From positions 1 through 57,998 of the forward strand of contig NW_006889850.1 of the NCBI RefSeq assembly GCF_000231115.1: a DNA stretch of 57,998 bases, in the 5' to 3' direction. Both the position numbers and the translations under genes were made by a program. The notes under the pieces were generated by a model. That model had not been told where the DNA came from. It saw only the letters and a program-made list of their open reading frames with translations, and searched no databases. Below, piece after piece: positions 9,153 to 18,187 of this stretch. The DNA comes from Vittaforma corneae ATCC 50505 (lineage: Eukaryota > Microsporidia > Nosematidae). Position 1 is the first letter of the stretch; each line of letters starts with the position of its first letter.

Positions 9153-12029
9153 TTATTGCGCTGGCCTGATTGTCTCGCACGCAAGCTCCTTACTTATCTC
9201 ATCAACGTAGCTTTGTTTGTCCCTAGAAATAACCCCGTAATATCTGTCACATGCCTCTATCATTTCGGCTTTGAAAGTAGAGATAAAGTACTGTGAGCTG
9301 CTTTCTCTGATAATCTCACTTAGCCTAAGACAGTGCTCCATATCTAAATTGGCATCGATCTCGTCAAAAACGTAAAATGGAGACGGATCGTTCTTTTGAA
9401 TAGCAAAGATGATCGATAGTGCAATAACGGTCTTCTGGCCACCACTCATTGAGGGTAGATCGCATGTCCTGCCATCAACTGTTATGTCAATTCCCTCGTT
9501 CCTAAGATGAAGATTCGATGACTTTCCCGTAAACTTCCTAAAGAAAAATGAATAATTATCAGAAATCATAGAAAAGCTTAGATTAAAAGTGTCTTCTTTC
9601 TTCCTGTCCAGTGTCGAGATAAACTCCAGTATTTTAGACTTTGAAATTCTCAGCTCTTCCAACCTTTGCCTCAGTTCGCTCCTTTGGTCATCCAAAATTT
9701 CCCTTTTTGAAAATCCAGAATACACCTTTAGCTTCTTGTTAATTTCCTTAAGGCTGGAGATCAATTCGTCCTTAGAATGCTTTATAAATATCGATTTAAA
9801 GTCCGAAACACCGATCTTCCTCATTAAATGTGTTCTTCTGTCGATTAAAAGATGCTTTCTTTGTAATTTGCTCGACTCTTCAATGTTTTCATTTGCCTTT
9901 TTCAGATATAGAGAATCGATCAGTGATTTTTCCTTAGACTTGAGATTTTCAAGTTCAACTGCCGAAGACTCAATCAGCTTTACTTTCTGAATGGCCTCAT
10001 CGATCTTCATCTTTTTCTCACTGGCTCTGGCCATCTGGCTTTCAATAGACTCTAGCTCCAGCCTTATCTTCGGTATTCTCTCCTGGGCTTGAAGATGCTC
10101 CATTTCCAACTCTGGAATCTCAGGCACAACTATCCTTTTGCTTCTCAAAAGCTCTATCTTCAATGAAAGATACCTCTCAACTGCATGAAGATTGTCCAGG
10201 ACTCTTGAGTCATCCTCATTGCCCAGCTCCGAGTATTTGACTTTCTCGTTAATTGCTGATATTTCCCCAGTTGTCTTTCTCAATTCTTCTTTCAACTCTC
10301 TCATCCTTCTCTTACAGTTCTTAAGCTCCTTCAGAATCTGGTTTGAGTTTTCATATCCTCCTGTTATCGTCCCATTTTTACTAAAGATATCCCCTTCTAA
10401 TGTTACTACGTTGATATTGTATTTCTCAGATATCTCAAGTGCAGAAGTGGCATTTGATGAGACATAGTAGTCCCTGCATATCATTTCAAGCAGGTTTTTA
10501 TATTTCTGATCACACTCGATGCTGTCAGAAAGGCTATGCACAGATTCTATCCTTATTCTGGATCTCGTGCGGGTAGACACCCTATTGAGTGCCACGAATG
10601 TCACCCTTCCTTCAACATTATCCACAAGCTTGGTAGCAACCTCATCGTCTTCAACAACAATCCAGAACAAGGAGTTCCTCGTAACGGCTTCAAATGCATC
10701 CAGTAAATTATCAGGAATATCAAACAGAGAAAAAACAGTGCCTACTACTCCTGCACTGTTCTTTAGCATTTCGTAGATATTAATAGACAGTTTTCCTAGG
10801 TACAAAATCTTGTTTTCACAGCTCTTTTCAGACTCTCCGATACTTTTTAGCTCCTCCTTAATTTGCTTGTCTTTGATCCAAAGCTGCTTTCTTTGACTGA
10901 TCAGTGATTTATAGTTTTCCTTGCTTTGGAAATCGCTTTTAAAATTTCTTATCTCTTCTCTTTTTATTCTTAGCTGCTCCTCTAAGATCCTTATCTCCTC
11001 ATCTATTCTTGCAGCATCCGATGATACTTTCACTGGCAATGCATCGAGAAACCGCAATGCCTTTAGCTCAATGTACTTCTCCTTCTCCTTCTTCTCCTCT
11101 TCTTCTAATTTCTGAACGGTCTCCAGCTGGGCCTTGCTCAAAACCGATACCTTATGGTCATATGGATTAATATTGTTTGGTCCATCTTTTGCTAGCTTTT
11201 CTTTGATTTGGTTCACAATCATCCTGTCAAATTTCTCCAAAAACTCTTCTGTTTCGTTGATTTTCAAGGCTAGTTTGTCCATTTCTTCTTTACACGCCCT
11301 AATTTCAAACTCAAGCATTCCCTCGTCCTGCTCTGCTGCCCTGACTGTCTGTCCTATTTCTATACTGCCAATCTCATCATTCAACTCCTTAAGCTCATAG
11401 TTCAAAAGTTCAAATTCAGCTTCGGCTTTAGACTTGCACAGCTTGTCATACTCCTCGGCCTTTCTTTTATACTCCTCCGATATCTTCATTTTCAGCTCTA
11501 TCTTTTCAATCAATGCCTCAATCTTTTCCTCGCTCTCTTCATTCAGGAGGCTGATGGCTAGGGCCTTAGAATCTTCATACTTTTCAACTCCTGCTATTCT
11601 CGAAATAAGCTTAAACCTCTCTTTTGAATTCATCAGTGCAATGTCATTCACTTTTCCTTGCATAACAAAGCACTCGTGCGTGAATCCTGCATTCTCGAGA
11701 AGCCCTCTCAACTCCTCCTTCGAAATAGGCTTATCATTGATGATGAACTCTGGCCCATCCTTAAATATTGCCTTTAACACAAATGTAGATGGTAGGAGAA
11801 ATCTCCTGTCTGAATTGTCAACTTCTACTTCAACTGAAGACGGTTCCTCGTTATTGTTATGCTGAGGCCTCCTCTCTTCCCCATATAGAAAGAGAGCACT
11901 CAGTGCTGTAAGAAGGTTGGACTTTCCAGATCCATTCTTTCCAATAAAGATGTTCTTTCTTCCTACTTGGATTGATTGTCTGGCAAAGAAGCTTTTAAAG
12001 TTTTCAACCTCAATTCTTTTTATGAACAT
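9153..12029 (-). CDS. SMC3: Cohesin subunit SMC3
   Basis: About 958 aa from the ATG at 12029 (MFIKRIEVENFKSF). An upstream ATG at 12068 would add a hydrophobic leader unlike any SMC. Walker A is GKNGSGKSN. Long coiled coils flank a hinge (near residues 400-520, ending GTITGGYEN). The C-terminal ABC signature is MSGGQKTV and Walker B reads PFYVFDEIDANLD; the F-Y-x-F-D-E-I-D-A-N-L-D form marks SMC3 rather than SMC1, 2 or 4. SMC3 with SMC1 and kleisin forms the cohesin ring that holds sister chromatids. It is about 20% shorter than yeast Smc3, with the loss mainly in the coiled coils. The paired-Lys acetylation site near the ATPase head looks altered (one Lys only). Confidence 0.93.
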   Translation of the reverse strand: MFIKRIEVENFKSFFARQSIQVGRKNIFIGKNGSGKSNLLTALSALFLYGEERRPQHNNNEEPSSVEVEVDNSDRRFLLPSTFVLKAIFKDGPEFIINDKPISKEELRGLLENAGFTHECFVMQGKVNDIALMNSKERFKLISRIAGVEKYEDSKALAISLLNEESEEKIEALIEKIELKMKISEEYKRKAEEYDKLCKSKAEAEFELLNYELKELNDEIGSIEIGQTVRAAEQDEGMLEFEIRACKEEMDKLALKINETEEFLEKFDRMIVNQIKEKLAKDGPNNINPYDHKVSVLSKAQLETVQKLEEEEKKEKEKYIELKALRFLDALPVKVSSDAARIDEEIRILEEQLRIKREEIRNFKSDFQSKENYKSLISQRKQLWIKDKQIKEELKSIGESEKSCENKILYLGKLSINIYEMLKNSAGVVGTVFSLFDIPDNLLDAFEAVTRNSLFWIVVEDDEVATKLVDNVEGRVTFVALNRVSTRTRSRIRIESVHSLSDSIECDQKYKNLLEMICRDYYVSSNATSALEISEKYNINVVTLEGDIFSKNGTITGGYENSNQILKELKNCKRRMRELKEELRKTTGEISAINEKVKYSELGNEDDSRVLDNLHAVERYLSLKIELLRSKRIVVPEIPELEMEHLQAQERIPKIRLELESIESQMARASEKKMKIDEAIQKVKLIESSAVELENLKSKEKSLIDSLYLKKANENIEESSKLQRKHLLIDRRTHLMRKIGVSDFKSIFIKHSKDELISSLKEINKKLKVYSGFSKREILDDQRSELRQRLEELRISKSKILEFISTLDRKKEDTFNLSFSMISDNYSFFFRKFTGKSSNLHLRNEGIDITVDGRTCDLPSMSGGQKTVIALSIIFAIQKNDPSPFYVFDEIDANLDMEHCLRLSEIIRESSSQYFISTFKAEMIEACDRYYGVISRDKQSYVDEISKELACETIRPAQ

Positions 12030-12297
12030 GAAAACAAGATAGGGCAGAATAAAATATTTTATTTGCATGGACTTTACATTTGCTTAAGCTTAAAGCTGTA
12101 AACCTGTTTATTGATGGCTGATGAAAGAAGCTTATTGTTGATACCTACCCTGGAGCAGAGGCTATTATTTAATACATAGTTCCTGAAGCACGTTGCATGC
12201 CCTGCAGTTCTATTGCAACATTTAAAATCTAATCAAACCCTATACTAGCATCTTCTCAATGCCCATGGTAGTTTGGATAGTGGCAATTAGATATTCT

Positions 12298-12828
12298 CTA
12301 GTGTATATTTGGCTTTGGTCTATTTAGAATGTCCTCATCATTCACCTCTGCAAATTTGATCTCGAATTTAGGATGTGCAAATTTACAAAATGGTCCATTT
12401 TTGCAAAACCCAGCATAGTAATCCCAGCACATCATAGCTCGGTTGTGCTTGTTCTTGCAGCTGGCACCGTTCTTGCAGAATCCTCGCTTGTACCAAATAC
12501 ACTCTCTAGCTGCAGAATCAGGTCTGAGGTGGAGAAATATACAGTCGCTGTTATTGCAAACACCATAAACGTTGAAGAAGAAACACTCTGGCATCTTCTT
12601 AAGATTATATTCGTGGAGGAACTCACATTTCTCATTTTTCTTGCATAGTCCTCTCAACCAGTGCTTACAGACAACAGCAGTAGCTAACTTGATGTGGATA
12701 AGCCTGCAATGTCTGTCTCTACACTGCCCTTTTTGGTATGCTGGACAGTAGACATCGGCCGTTTCAGACAATTTTAGTTCTTTTTCGATGAACTCCTCGA
12801 AATCATACTTCTTTTCTCGGGCTGTCAT
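12298..12828 (-). CDS. YTH1: CPSF30/Yth1, CCCH zinc-finger subunit of the mRNA 3' processing complex
   Basis: 176 aa from ATG 12828. It carries five consecutive CCCH fingers between about residues 24 and 152, beginning CPAYQKGQC and ending C-x5-FCKNGPFCKFAH. Five tandem fingers, the spacing and the length (yeast Yth1 about 208 aa) identify the CPSF30/Yth1 subunit, which recognises the poly(A) signal within the cleavage and polyadenylation factor. The zinc knuckles found at the C-terminus of animal CPSF30 are absent, as in fungi. Confidence 0.9.
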   Translation of the reverse strand: MTAREKKYDFEEFIEKELKLSETADVYCPAYQKGQCRDRHCRLIHIKLATAVVCKHWLRGLCKKNEKCEFLHEYNLKKMPECFFFNVYGVCNNSDCIFLHLRPDSAARECIWYKRGFCKNGASCKNKHNRAMMCWDYYAGFCKNGPFCKFAHPKFEIKFAEVNDEDILNRPKPNIH

Positions 12829-12923
12829 TGCGCTCTACTTTTGTATTGGAGGGACATTGCTGCTTTTCGTATTTGAATTAAAGATATGCATAAGAAAAAA
12901 TAATACAAAGAACTATATTTTAA

Positions 12924-13524
12924 TCATGTGAAAGTCTTTGTGTTCTTAGAGTAGCATTCAAAGCAAACCGGATGGTACATATCAATCCCACCAACGCAAA
13001 TGGATTCACCCTCGACCACTGCCTTTATGCTGTCGCCATACTTAGTTATTTTAAGGTTGTGTGATGCCAATCTTGGTGGTCTGTCATAACACATCATACA
13101 GTAAGTCTTGATCTGCTTGAAATCATCACAGAGCTCTAACAGTCGCTTGCTGGCTTCAAATATGTTTGTTTTGAAGTCATTTAACAACCCGTAGCAATGG
13201 ACTTCAATGTTCTGACTTATAGAAATTACTCGAAGCTGTTCAATTTGATTAACGGTGAAGAACTGAATTTCGTCGATGAAAATATGATGACACCGGCAAA
13301 ATCCATGTCTAGAGGTTGTCTGCTGGACTAATCAGCCTTGTGACTTTTATCTCCAGTCCAGATGCCGACCTAACCACTTTTGGCGAAAACCTAGTGTCTA
13401 TTGTGGGCTTAAAGATGAGGACATGCTCACTTCCTTCAACGGTCTGAAGTTGGTTGGCTCTTAGAATGAGATCGACGGTCTTTCCAGAGGCCACAGGACC
13501 AGCATTGAATTTCAAGATGGCCAT
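12924..13524 (-). CDS. Thymidine kinase (type II), broken by two one-base shifts
   Basis: Phosphorylates thymidine to dTMP in nucleotide salvage. The start at ATG 13524, right after CCC, gives MAILKFNAGPVASGKT (a P-loop with V-A-S-G-K-T), and the frame continues to ADNL, where it meets TAG near 13313. A short middle stretch reads LDMDFAGVIIF in the next frame, and the rest (IDEIQFF, then the lasso CYGLLNDFK and the zinc-site pairs CMMC and CFEC) lies in the third frame, ending at 12924. Two single missing bases account for everything and restore about 200 aa, the normal TK length. The catalytic IDE and all four zinc cysteines survive. Thymidine kinases in microsporidia have been reported as acquired by horizontal transfer. 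Confidence 0.88.
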
Positions 13525-13842
13525 TGGGAAACAAGTTGTTTTGAATTTATATAGTTTTTGGAGGGAAAAGCTCCCTCCAAGCACTCAAAACAAATGGTGA
13601 TAAACTAAATTGCAAATACCAAGAGCACTCTTTTAAGTGTCAAAGCTTCTCTTCTGTTTCAGTTAAAGCTATTTTTAAAAGATTGAAATCCAAGTAAAGA
13701 TTGGCCGATGTACTTCGTGATTAAGATGAGTAACGCATTTCTAATAATTTATTTACCTGCAAACAGCGCTATTACTACCTCAAGTGTCGGCATCGCTTCT
13801 CTTCAAACACTTGTAATCAAAAGACATCCTTCCAAATAGGCT

Positions 13843-14355
13843 TTATTCATACTCAATTTGATGTTTTTCTAAAATCATCTTGCAAACAGGATGGCTTTTC
13901 CTTGAGCAAAACTCAATCACTGAATTGTCTATTAAGCTTGGGTAGTTTCTTGAAATCGTCAGAAGCAGTTTCAAGTGGCATAGCTGTATCTCATTTGCAA
14001 TCATATCCTTCAAGTACTCTTGCAAAGGAACCAGGTTAATCTTGCACTTCTTATTTAAAAGACAGTTCAGCAGCAATGCGGCACGACCAGCTTGCTTGGA
14101 AATGACACAGCTGATGACCTCATCGATGTCTTGCAGCTTCGTGGCCATCAGTGCTTTTCCCAGTAATCGACATTCTCCAACAGTTAAGTCTTGGATGCTT
14201 AAAATCTCAACGGATTGCTTCTTCAGAAGCTCAATAAGCTTCCGAAATTCAGCCCTGCTCAACACTTTCTTTGCCTTCATTCTACTTCTCATAAGTTCAA
14301 ACTCATTTTCATCCTTTGATTCTATGGCTTTTATTATTGAGTTGGCAACTTCCAT
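13843..14355 (-). CDS. Hypothetical helical protein
   Basis: 170 aa from ATG 14355 (MEVANSIIKAIESKDENEF). This start is preferred over an in-frame one upstream at 14463 because an AAAAAAATTTT run lies just before it, as at many starts here. All-helical texture, Lys- and Leu-rich, with a central stretch ending in a Cys/Leu-rich segment (LLLNCLLNKKCKINL). It could be a HEAT/ARM-like fragment or a subunit of a larger assembly. No family recognised. Confidence 0.65.
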   Translation of the reverse strand: MEVANSIIKAIESKDENEFELMRSRMKAKKVLSRAEFRKLIELLKKQSVEILSIQDLTVGECRLLGKALMATKLQDIDEVISCVISKQAGRAALLLNCLLNKKCKINLVPLQEYLKDMIANEIQLCHLKLLLTISRNYPSLIDNSVIEFCSRKSHPVCKMILEKHQIEYE

Positions 14356-14489
14356 GGCATGAAAAAAATTTTCTGGAAATAGCTGAAACTGAGTGTGTTC
14401 AATAAGCCAGGCAATATTAGCAGAGCTAGTCCATGCAGCTAAATAATAAAAATATACCAACACAGTCTACTGGACATTATTCGTGTTAT

Positions 14490-14762
14490 CTATGAAAAAA
14501 TGAAAAATACTAAAATCAAGAGAAATATGAGAAAAGTTCCGCCAATAAAATACGACCACCCTTTGAACCGCTTGTTGTCTGATCTTGTAACTCTTCGTAC
14601 CATATTTTGTAGCATTCCAAAGGCACTGTCCATCTGTGGAGTGATCCCCCTCAGTCTACCATTTTGTGATTCTATTACATCTCTTAAATTGGCAGCAACA
14701 TTATTTAGAGCTTTTATTTTACGTGCGAAAACCTCTATTTCGTCATCACTTTCTTGTTGCAT
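14490..14762 (-). CDS. Bet1-like Qc-SNARE
   Basis: 90 aa from ATG 14762 (MQQESDDEIEVFARKIKALN). A single SNARE heptad region (about residues 10-62) has a central QN pair suited to the zero layer (ESQNGRLRG). It is followed by a basic linker (RSDNKRFKGW) and a C-terminal membrane anchor of about 20 residues ending at the stop. Short size, no N-terminal domain and the pattern K-I-x-x-L...QN..L resemble Bet1, which acts in ER-Golgi fusion; Sft1 is the alternative. A TTG at 14798 would extend the frame but has no support. Confidence 0.7.
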   Translation of the reverse strand: MQQESDDEIEVFARKIKALNNVAANLRDVIESQNGRLRGITPQMDSAFGMLQNMVRRVTRSDNKRFKGWSYFIGGTFLIFLLILVFFIFS

Positions 14763-14918
14763 CTGCGGGGCTTGAAAAACAAAATCCAAACAAGGCAAGC
14801 AGCTCTAGATCGAGACAGATATTACTATTAATAGACATTTACTTGCGGAACCTTTCAAAGGCGTAACTACGGTGTTCGGTGACCAGTGTTATTCTGAAGA
14901 TGTATCTGTTATTAAAGC

Positions 14919-14989
14919 GTCGCTGCTTTGCAAGATACCCGCAGCCTGTTGATATGTGTATCCTTACACATGTGCATATCAGTAGCGAC
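14919..14989. other. Nested inverted repeats, possible structured RNA or regulatory element
   Basis: An outer pair, GTCGCTGCT (14919-14927) and AGTAGCGAC (14981-14989), matches except for one position. Inside it, TGTGTA (14955-14960) and TACACA (14965-14970) form a 6-bp stem around a TCCT loop, extended by GATA/TATC. The element lies in the gap between the divergent Bet1-like and eS28 genes and does not overlap a plausible reading frame. It could be a small RNA, a hairpin in a leader, or a protein-binding dyad. No consensus of a known snRNA or snoRNA was recognised. Confidence 0.35.
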
Positions 14990-15069
14990 TAATTGATGTT
15001 TTAATTTGCTTGTGTGAATTTGCATTTTTGGACGTGTGGTTGGTGTGAGGCTCTATGCTTTCTAACTGC

Positions 15070-15098
15070 AAAATTTTTCAAAATTTTTCTCCTCCCCA
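15070..15098 (+). promoter_or_regulatory. Twin AAAATTTTT runs plus CCTCCCC before eS28
   Basis: Two copies of AAAATTTTTC(A/T) spaced 10 bp, then CCTCCCCA touching the ATG at 15099. The same layout (A/T run, C tract, ATG) recurs before uS3, the RRM gene and the gene at 50488. Similar AAATTT-like and CCC-like signals are described upstream of microsporidian coding sequences. Confidence 0.6.
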
Positions 15099-15353
15099 AT
15101 GGCAACCAAGAAAGTTGAAACGGCCCAAGAAACCACACAGCCCACTCAAAATCTTCAGGATGACAGTAAAGTCTACATTGCCCAGGTGTTGAATGTCTAT
15201 GGAAGGACTGGCTCTGGTGGTGATGTTAACATCTGCAAAGTTCTTGTACGAGACACAGGAAAGACCATCTTCAGATCTGTGCAGGGGCCAGTGGACGTGG
15301 GGCACTTGCTTGCTTTAAGAGAGTGTGTAAGGGAGTCTAGAAGATCTAGATAA
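15099..15353 (+). CDS. RPS28: Small ribosomal subunit protein eS28
   Basis: 84 aa. The core from about residue 24 reads VYIAQVLNVYGRTGSGGDVN, then a strand region, IFRSVQGPVDVG, and ends LRECVRESRRSR, matching the eS28 OB-fold and its basic tail (family ending ESEREARRLR). eS28 sits at the mRNA exit of the 40S subunit. It carries an N-terminal extension of about 20 polar residues relative to the usual 67-69 aa. The start is fixed by the A/T and C tract immediately upstream. Confidence 0.93.
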   Translation: MATKKVETAQETTQPTQNLQDDSKVYIAQVLNVYGRTGSGGDVNICKVLVRDTGKTIFRSVQGPVDVGHLLALRECVRESRRSR

Positions 15354-15625
15354 TTAAACAGTTTATTAGAATTCGTCTATATGTTAGTATTGGTGTCAAA
15401 AGCGAAGAGATAGTACTTTACTACAACGTTTTGCTGTGGTATACTTGCGCTTTCAACTGAGCCCAAACACTACTTTTTATATTCATATGCCATATTTGAG
15501 CTAGTGTGTTCTAATTATCACGTTTCTGTGAATGAGACCTTTAAATCTCTGGTAGTGGATAGCCGATCCTGTCTTAGCTCAGCCTGTAATCACACACAAC
15601 ACATTCTTGTTAATTTATCAATTTC

Positions 15626-15643
15626 AAAAAAAATTTCACCTGC
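15626..15643 (+). promoter_or_regulatory. AAAAAAAATTT tract before the IRE1-like gene
   Basis: An A8T3 run ends a few bases before the ATG at 15644, fitting the A/T-run start signal seen elsewhere in the window. There is no C tract here beyond CACCTGC. Confidence 0.4.
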
Positions 15644-18187
15644 ATGACATTTCTTTTAAACCTCCTGCTAAATATCTGCAAGATATTTTCAAAAAGCCAC
15701 GAAACATATGTTGTGCAGACGTCAGACAATAAATTGCACTTTGTTACTTCTACGGTCGAGTCGCACCAGCTTTATGTTGATCCGTCTGTCAGAATTGTTG
15801 AGGATGATGGATTGACTCTTCGTGAAATAGAAGACAGGTTTGCGCTGCAATTAAAAGAAAACATGACTGCAGACAGCACAAGCATGATTAAAAAAGCAAA
15901 TAGAATTGATCGAATTTATGTCTCGCAGGATGGATTTATTGATGTTTTTGGTCGTAAAGTTTTTATCGATGAAATTCTGGCTCATCCAATGATCGAGGAG
16001 GGAATGTATATCGCAGCGACTCAAGAACATCATCCTAGCATCATAAACAAGACTGTTGTAATCATGGCGGTCACAAGAATACATCTGCTCGATCTTTTCA
16101 GTCTTACTTCAAGGGTTTTGAAGGTCAGTCAGGTACTCTATCTTTACGAAACCTTTATCAGCATCCCAAAAAAGGAAAAGGAGATATTTTTAAACAAGAA
16201 ATGGTGGAAATTCGACTCCAAAATTATTGCCGTGTATATTTTGAAGGAAAAGGACGGCTTGAATTTTATGCTAAGAGTGTTTAATAGGTCTGACGTGGCA
16301 GTATACAAGCACAGAATTCAAAGAAATTCGTCCAAGAAGCTGCCCATACTGTTTGTCTGTAGTGTTGTCTTCTCTATAATTTTTTATTTGAATCGAAATC
16401 TCAGATTTGAGTCTTGTATTGTAAAAAACAAGCTGTATACCGGCAAATTTATTAAAAAGGATTGTCTGATATACAAAGTCACTAACTCATTCTTTAAAGA
16501 GCACAAGAGGGTGTACGGAGATCTAAAGTGTAGCAATTTGGTCAATATACTTAATGAGACGGAAGGGTGGCTCTATCCAGTAATTGTTACCGAAAACACA
16601 ATTCAGTTCTCGCCCCCAAACGATGCCAGTAAAGAGGAGAATCAAAATGAAAAATCAAGCAGCTCAAGCGAGGCATGCTCTATTGAAAATGACAGAAACC
16701 TGACAAATGGACATAGGGGGAATATGTCTAGGGAAGATATCCTCAAAGACAGCGACGAAAATCAAAGCATGGAAACATCCAAGACGTATGCAGGCTACTT
16801 TGCCTCGAAAATCTATGATGAAGCCCAGCAGGAGTTCATTAAAAAATTCAAAAACGATCTTTTAATAGTTGTACAGAGTGTTCGATATCTACATTCTTCT
16901 GGAGTCGTTCATGGGCGTATTTCCCCCGAGAACATACGTGTTTCCGATAACGGCCAAATTAAGCTCCAAAGTATGTTTGACAACCAAGGATGGAGATCGA
17001 TGAAGCAGCTGAGGAATATCAAAAATAAAAACTACAGTCCTGACGAGTCGGATGACATGTTTTCTCTTGGATGTGTTTTGCACTATTATCTTACTGGATA
17101 TCATCCTTTTGATCTGCGTGACTTCATTAAGAAAGAGCGGAAGGCATTTAAAAAAACCAACGATAGGCTTTCTGACTACGCTCAAAAGAAACTAGGGAAT
17201 GAGATAGACACCAGCTGCAAAAATGACACAGAGGCGTGCACGCTTTCAGATACACCCTTAGCTGAGAATGGCATTTCAGAATCCAGGGCAAAGCCGTGCT
17301 CTCAAAATATACTCTCAAGGTCTAAGTTGTTGAACTGCATCTTTGGATTCACTACATCGGCCATTTGCTGCTTTAAACTACGTTTTGCTAGATCGCTCAT
17401 TTTGTTGCACAGACCGGCTTTCTATATGTGCCGCTCCTTCGTTTCGAGCCTTTCCAACCTATTTGGATTTACCCACAAATACCTCAATTTTCCAGTGCAC
17501 ACAACAGTAGTCGTTTGCAAATTTTTGAGTTTCTTCAAAAGCACTTATAAAGTTATCTTGACTATATGGGGATGCATTGTGAAGTTCGTCCGTAAATTTC
17601 CGAGGCTCTTTCTGGAGACTTCTCCTGCTTCTCCTTCCTTGGCCTACCATAGAGTTCTTTCAGACGAAATTTCTAAATATATTGAATATAATGTCCTGTA
17701 CAGCACCTATAGGATCAGGCTGGAGGACCAAGTTGAGCACGATCTCGTGTATCACTGTATTAAATCTCCTCTTACACAGGCAAAGTTCAGGCTTGTCAGC
17801 CATCCATATTTCTGGGATAATAGCAAATGTCTGGAATTCATATGCGATGCCTCTGATTTTATTGAAACCAATTCAAACTTCAAGCCTAGGCTTGAGAGAA
17901 GCAGGAAAGTGGTGTTTCTTGGCTCTTGGATTGACTATTTAGATGTCTCTATGGTCAAGAGTGTATCTTCTAAGCGCACATATGACCACCAGAGTATCTG
18001 TGATCTGATAAGATTTATTAGGAACTGCCATAGACACTACCAAGAGCTAAGAAATGAAGAGCTGTTTGGAACACTTGAGGGTAAGCTGTTCTACTATCTT
18101 TCACATAAGTTTCCTGAGCTTCTGATGTTTCTTTATCGAAACCCAGTTTTCAAAGATCAGCCTGTGTTAAGAAAATATTATGAATAA
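15644..18187 (+). CDS. IRE1-like ER stress sensor: pseudokinase plus KEN RNase
   Basis: 847 aa. A hydrophobic N-terminus (residues 1-14) can act as a signal. A beta-rich luminal segment follows to about 230, then a membrane span at 233-250. The kinase region keeps the ATP-site Lys (LIYK, K278), but HRD-x-K-P-x-N has become HGRISPEN (423-430) and no DFG follows, so phosphotransfer is unlikely. SDDMFSLGCVLHYYLTGYHPF (469-489) is a clear IRE1 C-lobe match. After a long hydrophobic/basic insert (about 560-670) comes SHPYFWDNSKCLEFICDASD and a full KEN domain. The RNase catalytic set is retained: Y780, R793, N794 and H798, equivalent to human Y892, R905, N906 and H910. IRE1 splices a bZIP mRNA in the unfolded protein response. 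Single unbroken frame. Confidence 0.88.
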   Translation: MTFLLNLLLNICKIFSKSHETYVVQTSDNKLHFVTSTVESHQLYVDPSVRIVEDDGLTLREIEDRFALQLKENMTADSTSMIKKANRIDRIYVSQDGFIDVFGRKVFIDEILAHPMIEEGMYIAATQEHHPSIINKTVVIMAVTRIHLLDLFSLTSRVLKVSQVLYLYETFISIPKKEKEIFLNKKWWKFDSKIIAVYILKEKDGLNFMLRVFNRSDVAVYKHRIQRNSSKKLPILFVCSVVFSIIFYLNRNLRFESCIVKNKLYTGKFIKKDCLIYKVTNSFFKEHKRVYGDLKCSNLVNILNETEGWLYPVIVTENTIQFSPPNDASKEENQNEKSSSSSEACSIENDRNLTNGHRGNMSREDILKDSDENQSMETSKTYAGYFASKIYDEAQQEFIKKFKNDLLIVVQSVRYLHSSGVVHGRISPENIRVSDNGQIKLQSMFDNQGWRSMKQLRNIKNKNYSPDESDDMFSLGCVLHYYLTGYHPFDLRDFIKKERKAFKKTNDRLSDYAQKKLGNEIDTSCKNDTEACTLSDTPLAENGISESRAKPCSQNILSRSKLLNCIFGFTTSAICCFKLRFARSLILLHRPAFYMCRSFVSSLSNLFGFTHKYLNFPVHTTVVVCKFLSFFKSTYKVILTIWGCIVKFVRKFPRLFLETSPASPSLAYHRVLSDEISKYIEYNVLYSTYRIRLEDQVEHDLVYHCIKSPLTQAKFRLVSHPYFWDNSKCLEFICDASDFIETNSNFKPRLERSRKVVFLGSWIDYLDVSMVKSVSSKRTYDHQSICDLIRFIRNCHRHYQELRNEELFGTLEGKLFYYLSHKFPELLMFLYRNPVFKDQPVLRKYYE

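Noticed and set aside
14755..14840. Possible intron at the 5' end of the Bet1-like gene (GTAAAT ... CCGCAG/ATG)
   Set aside because: No clear branch-point sequence and no coding exon upstream in a matching frame.
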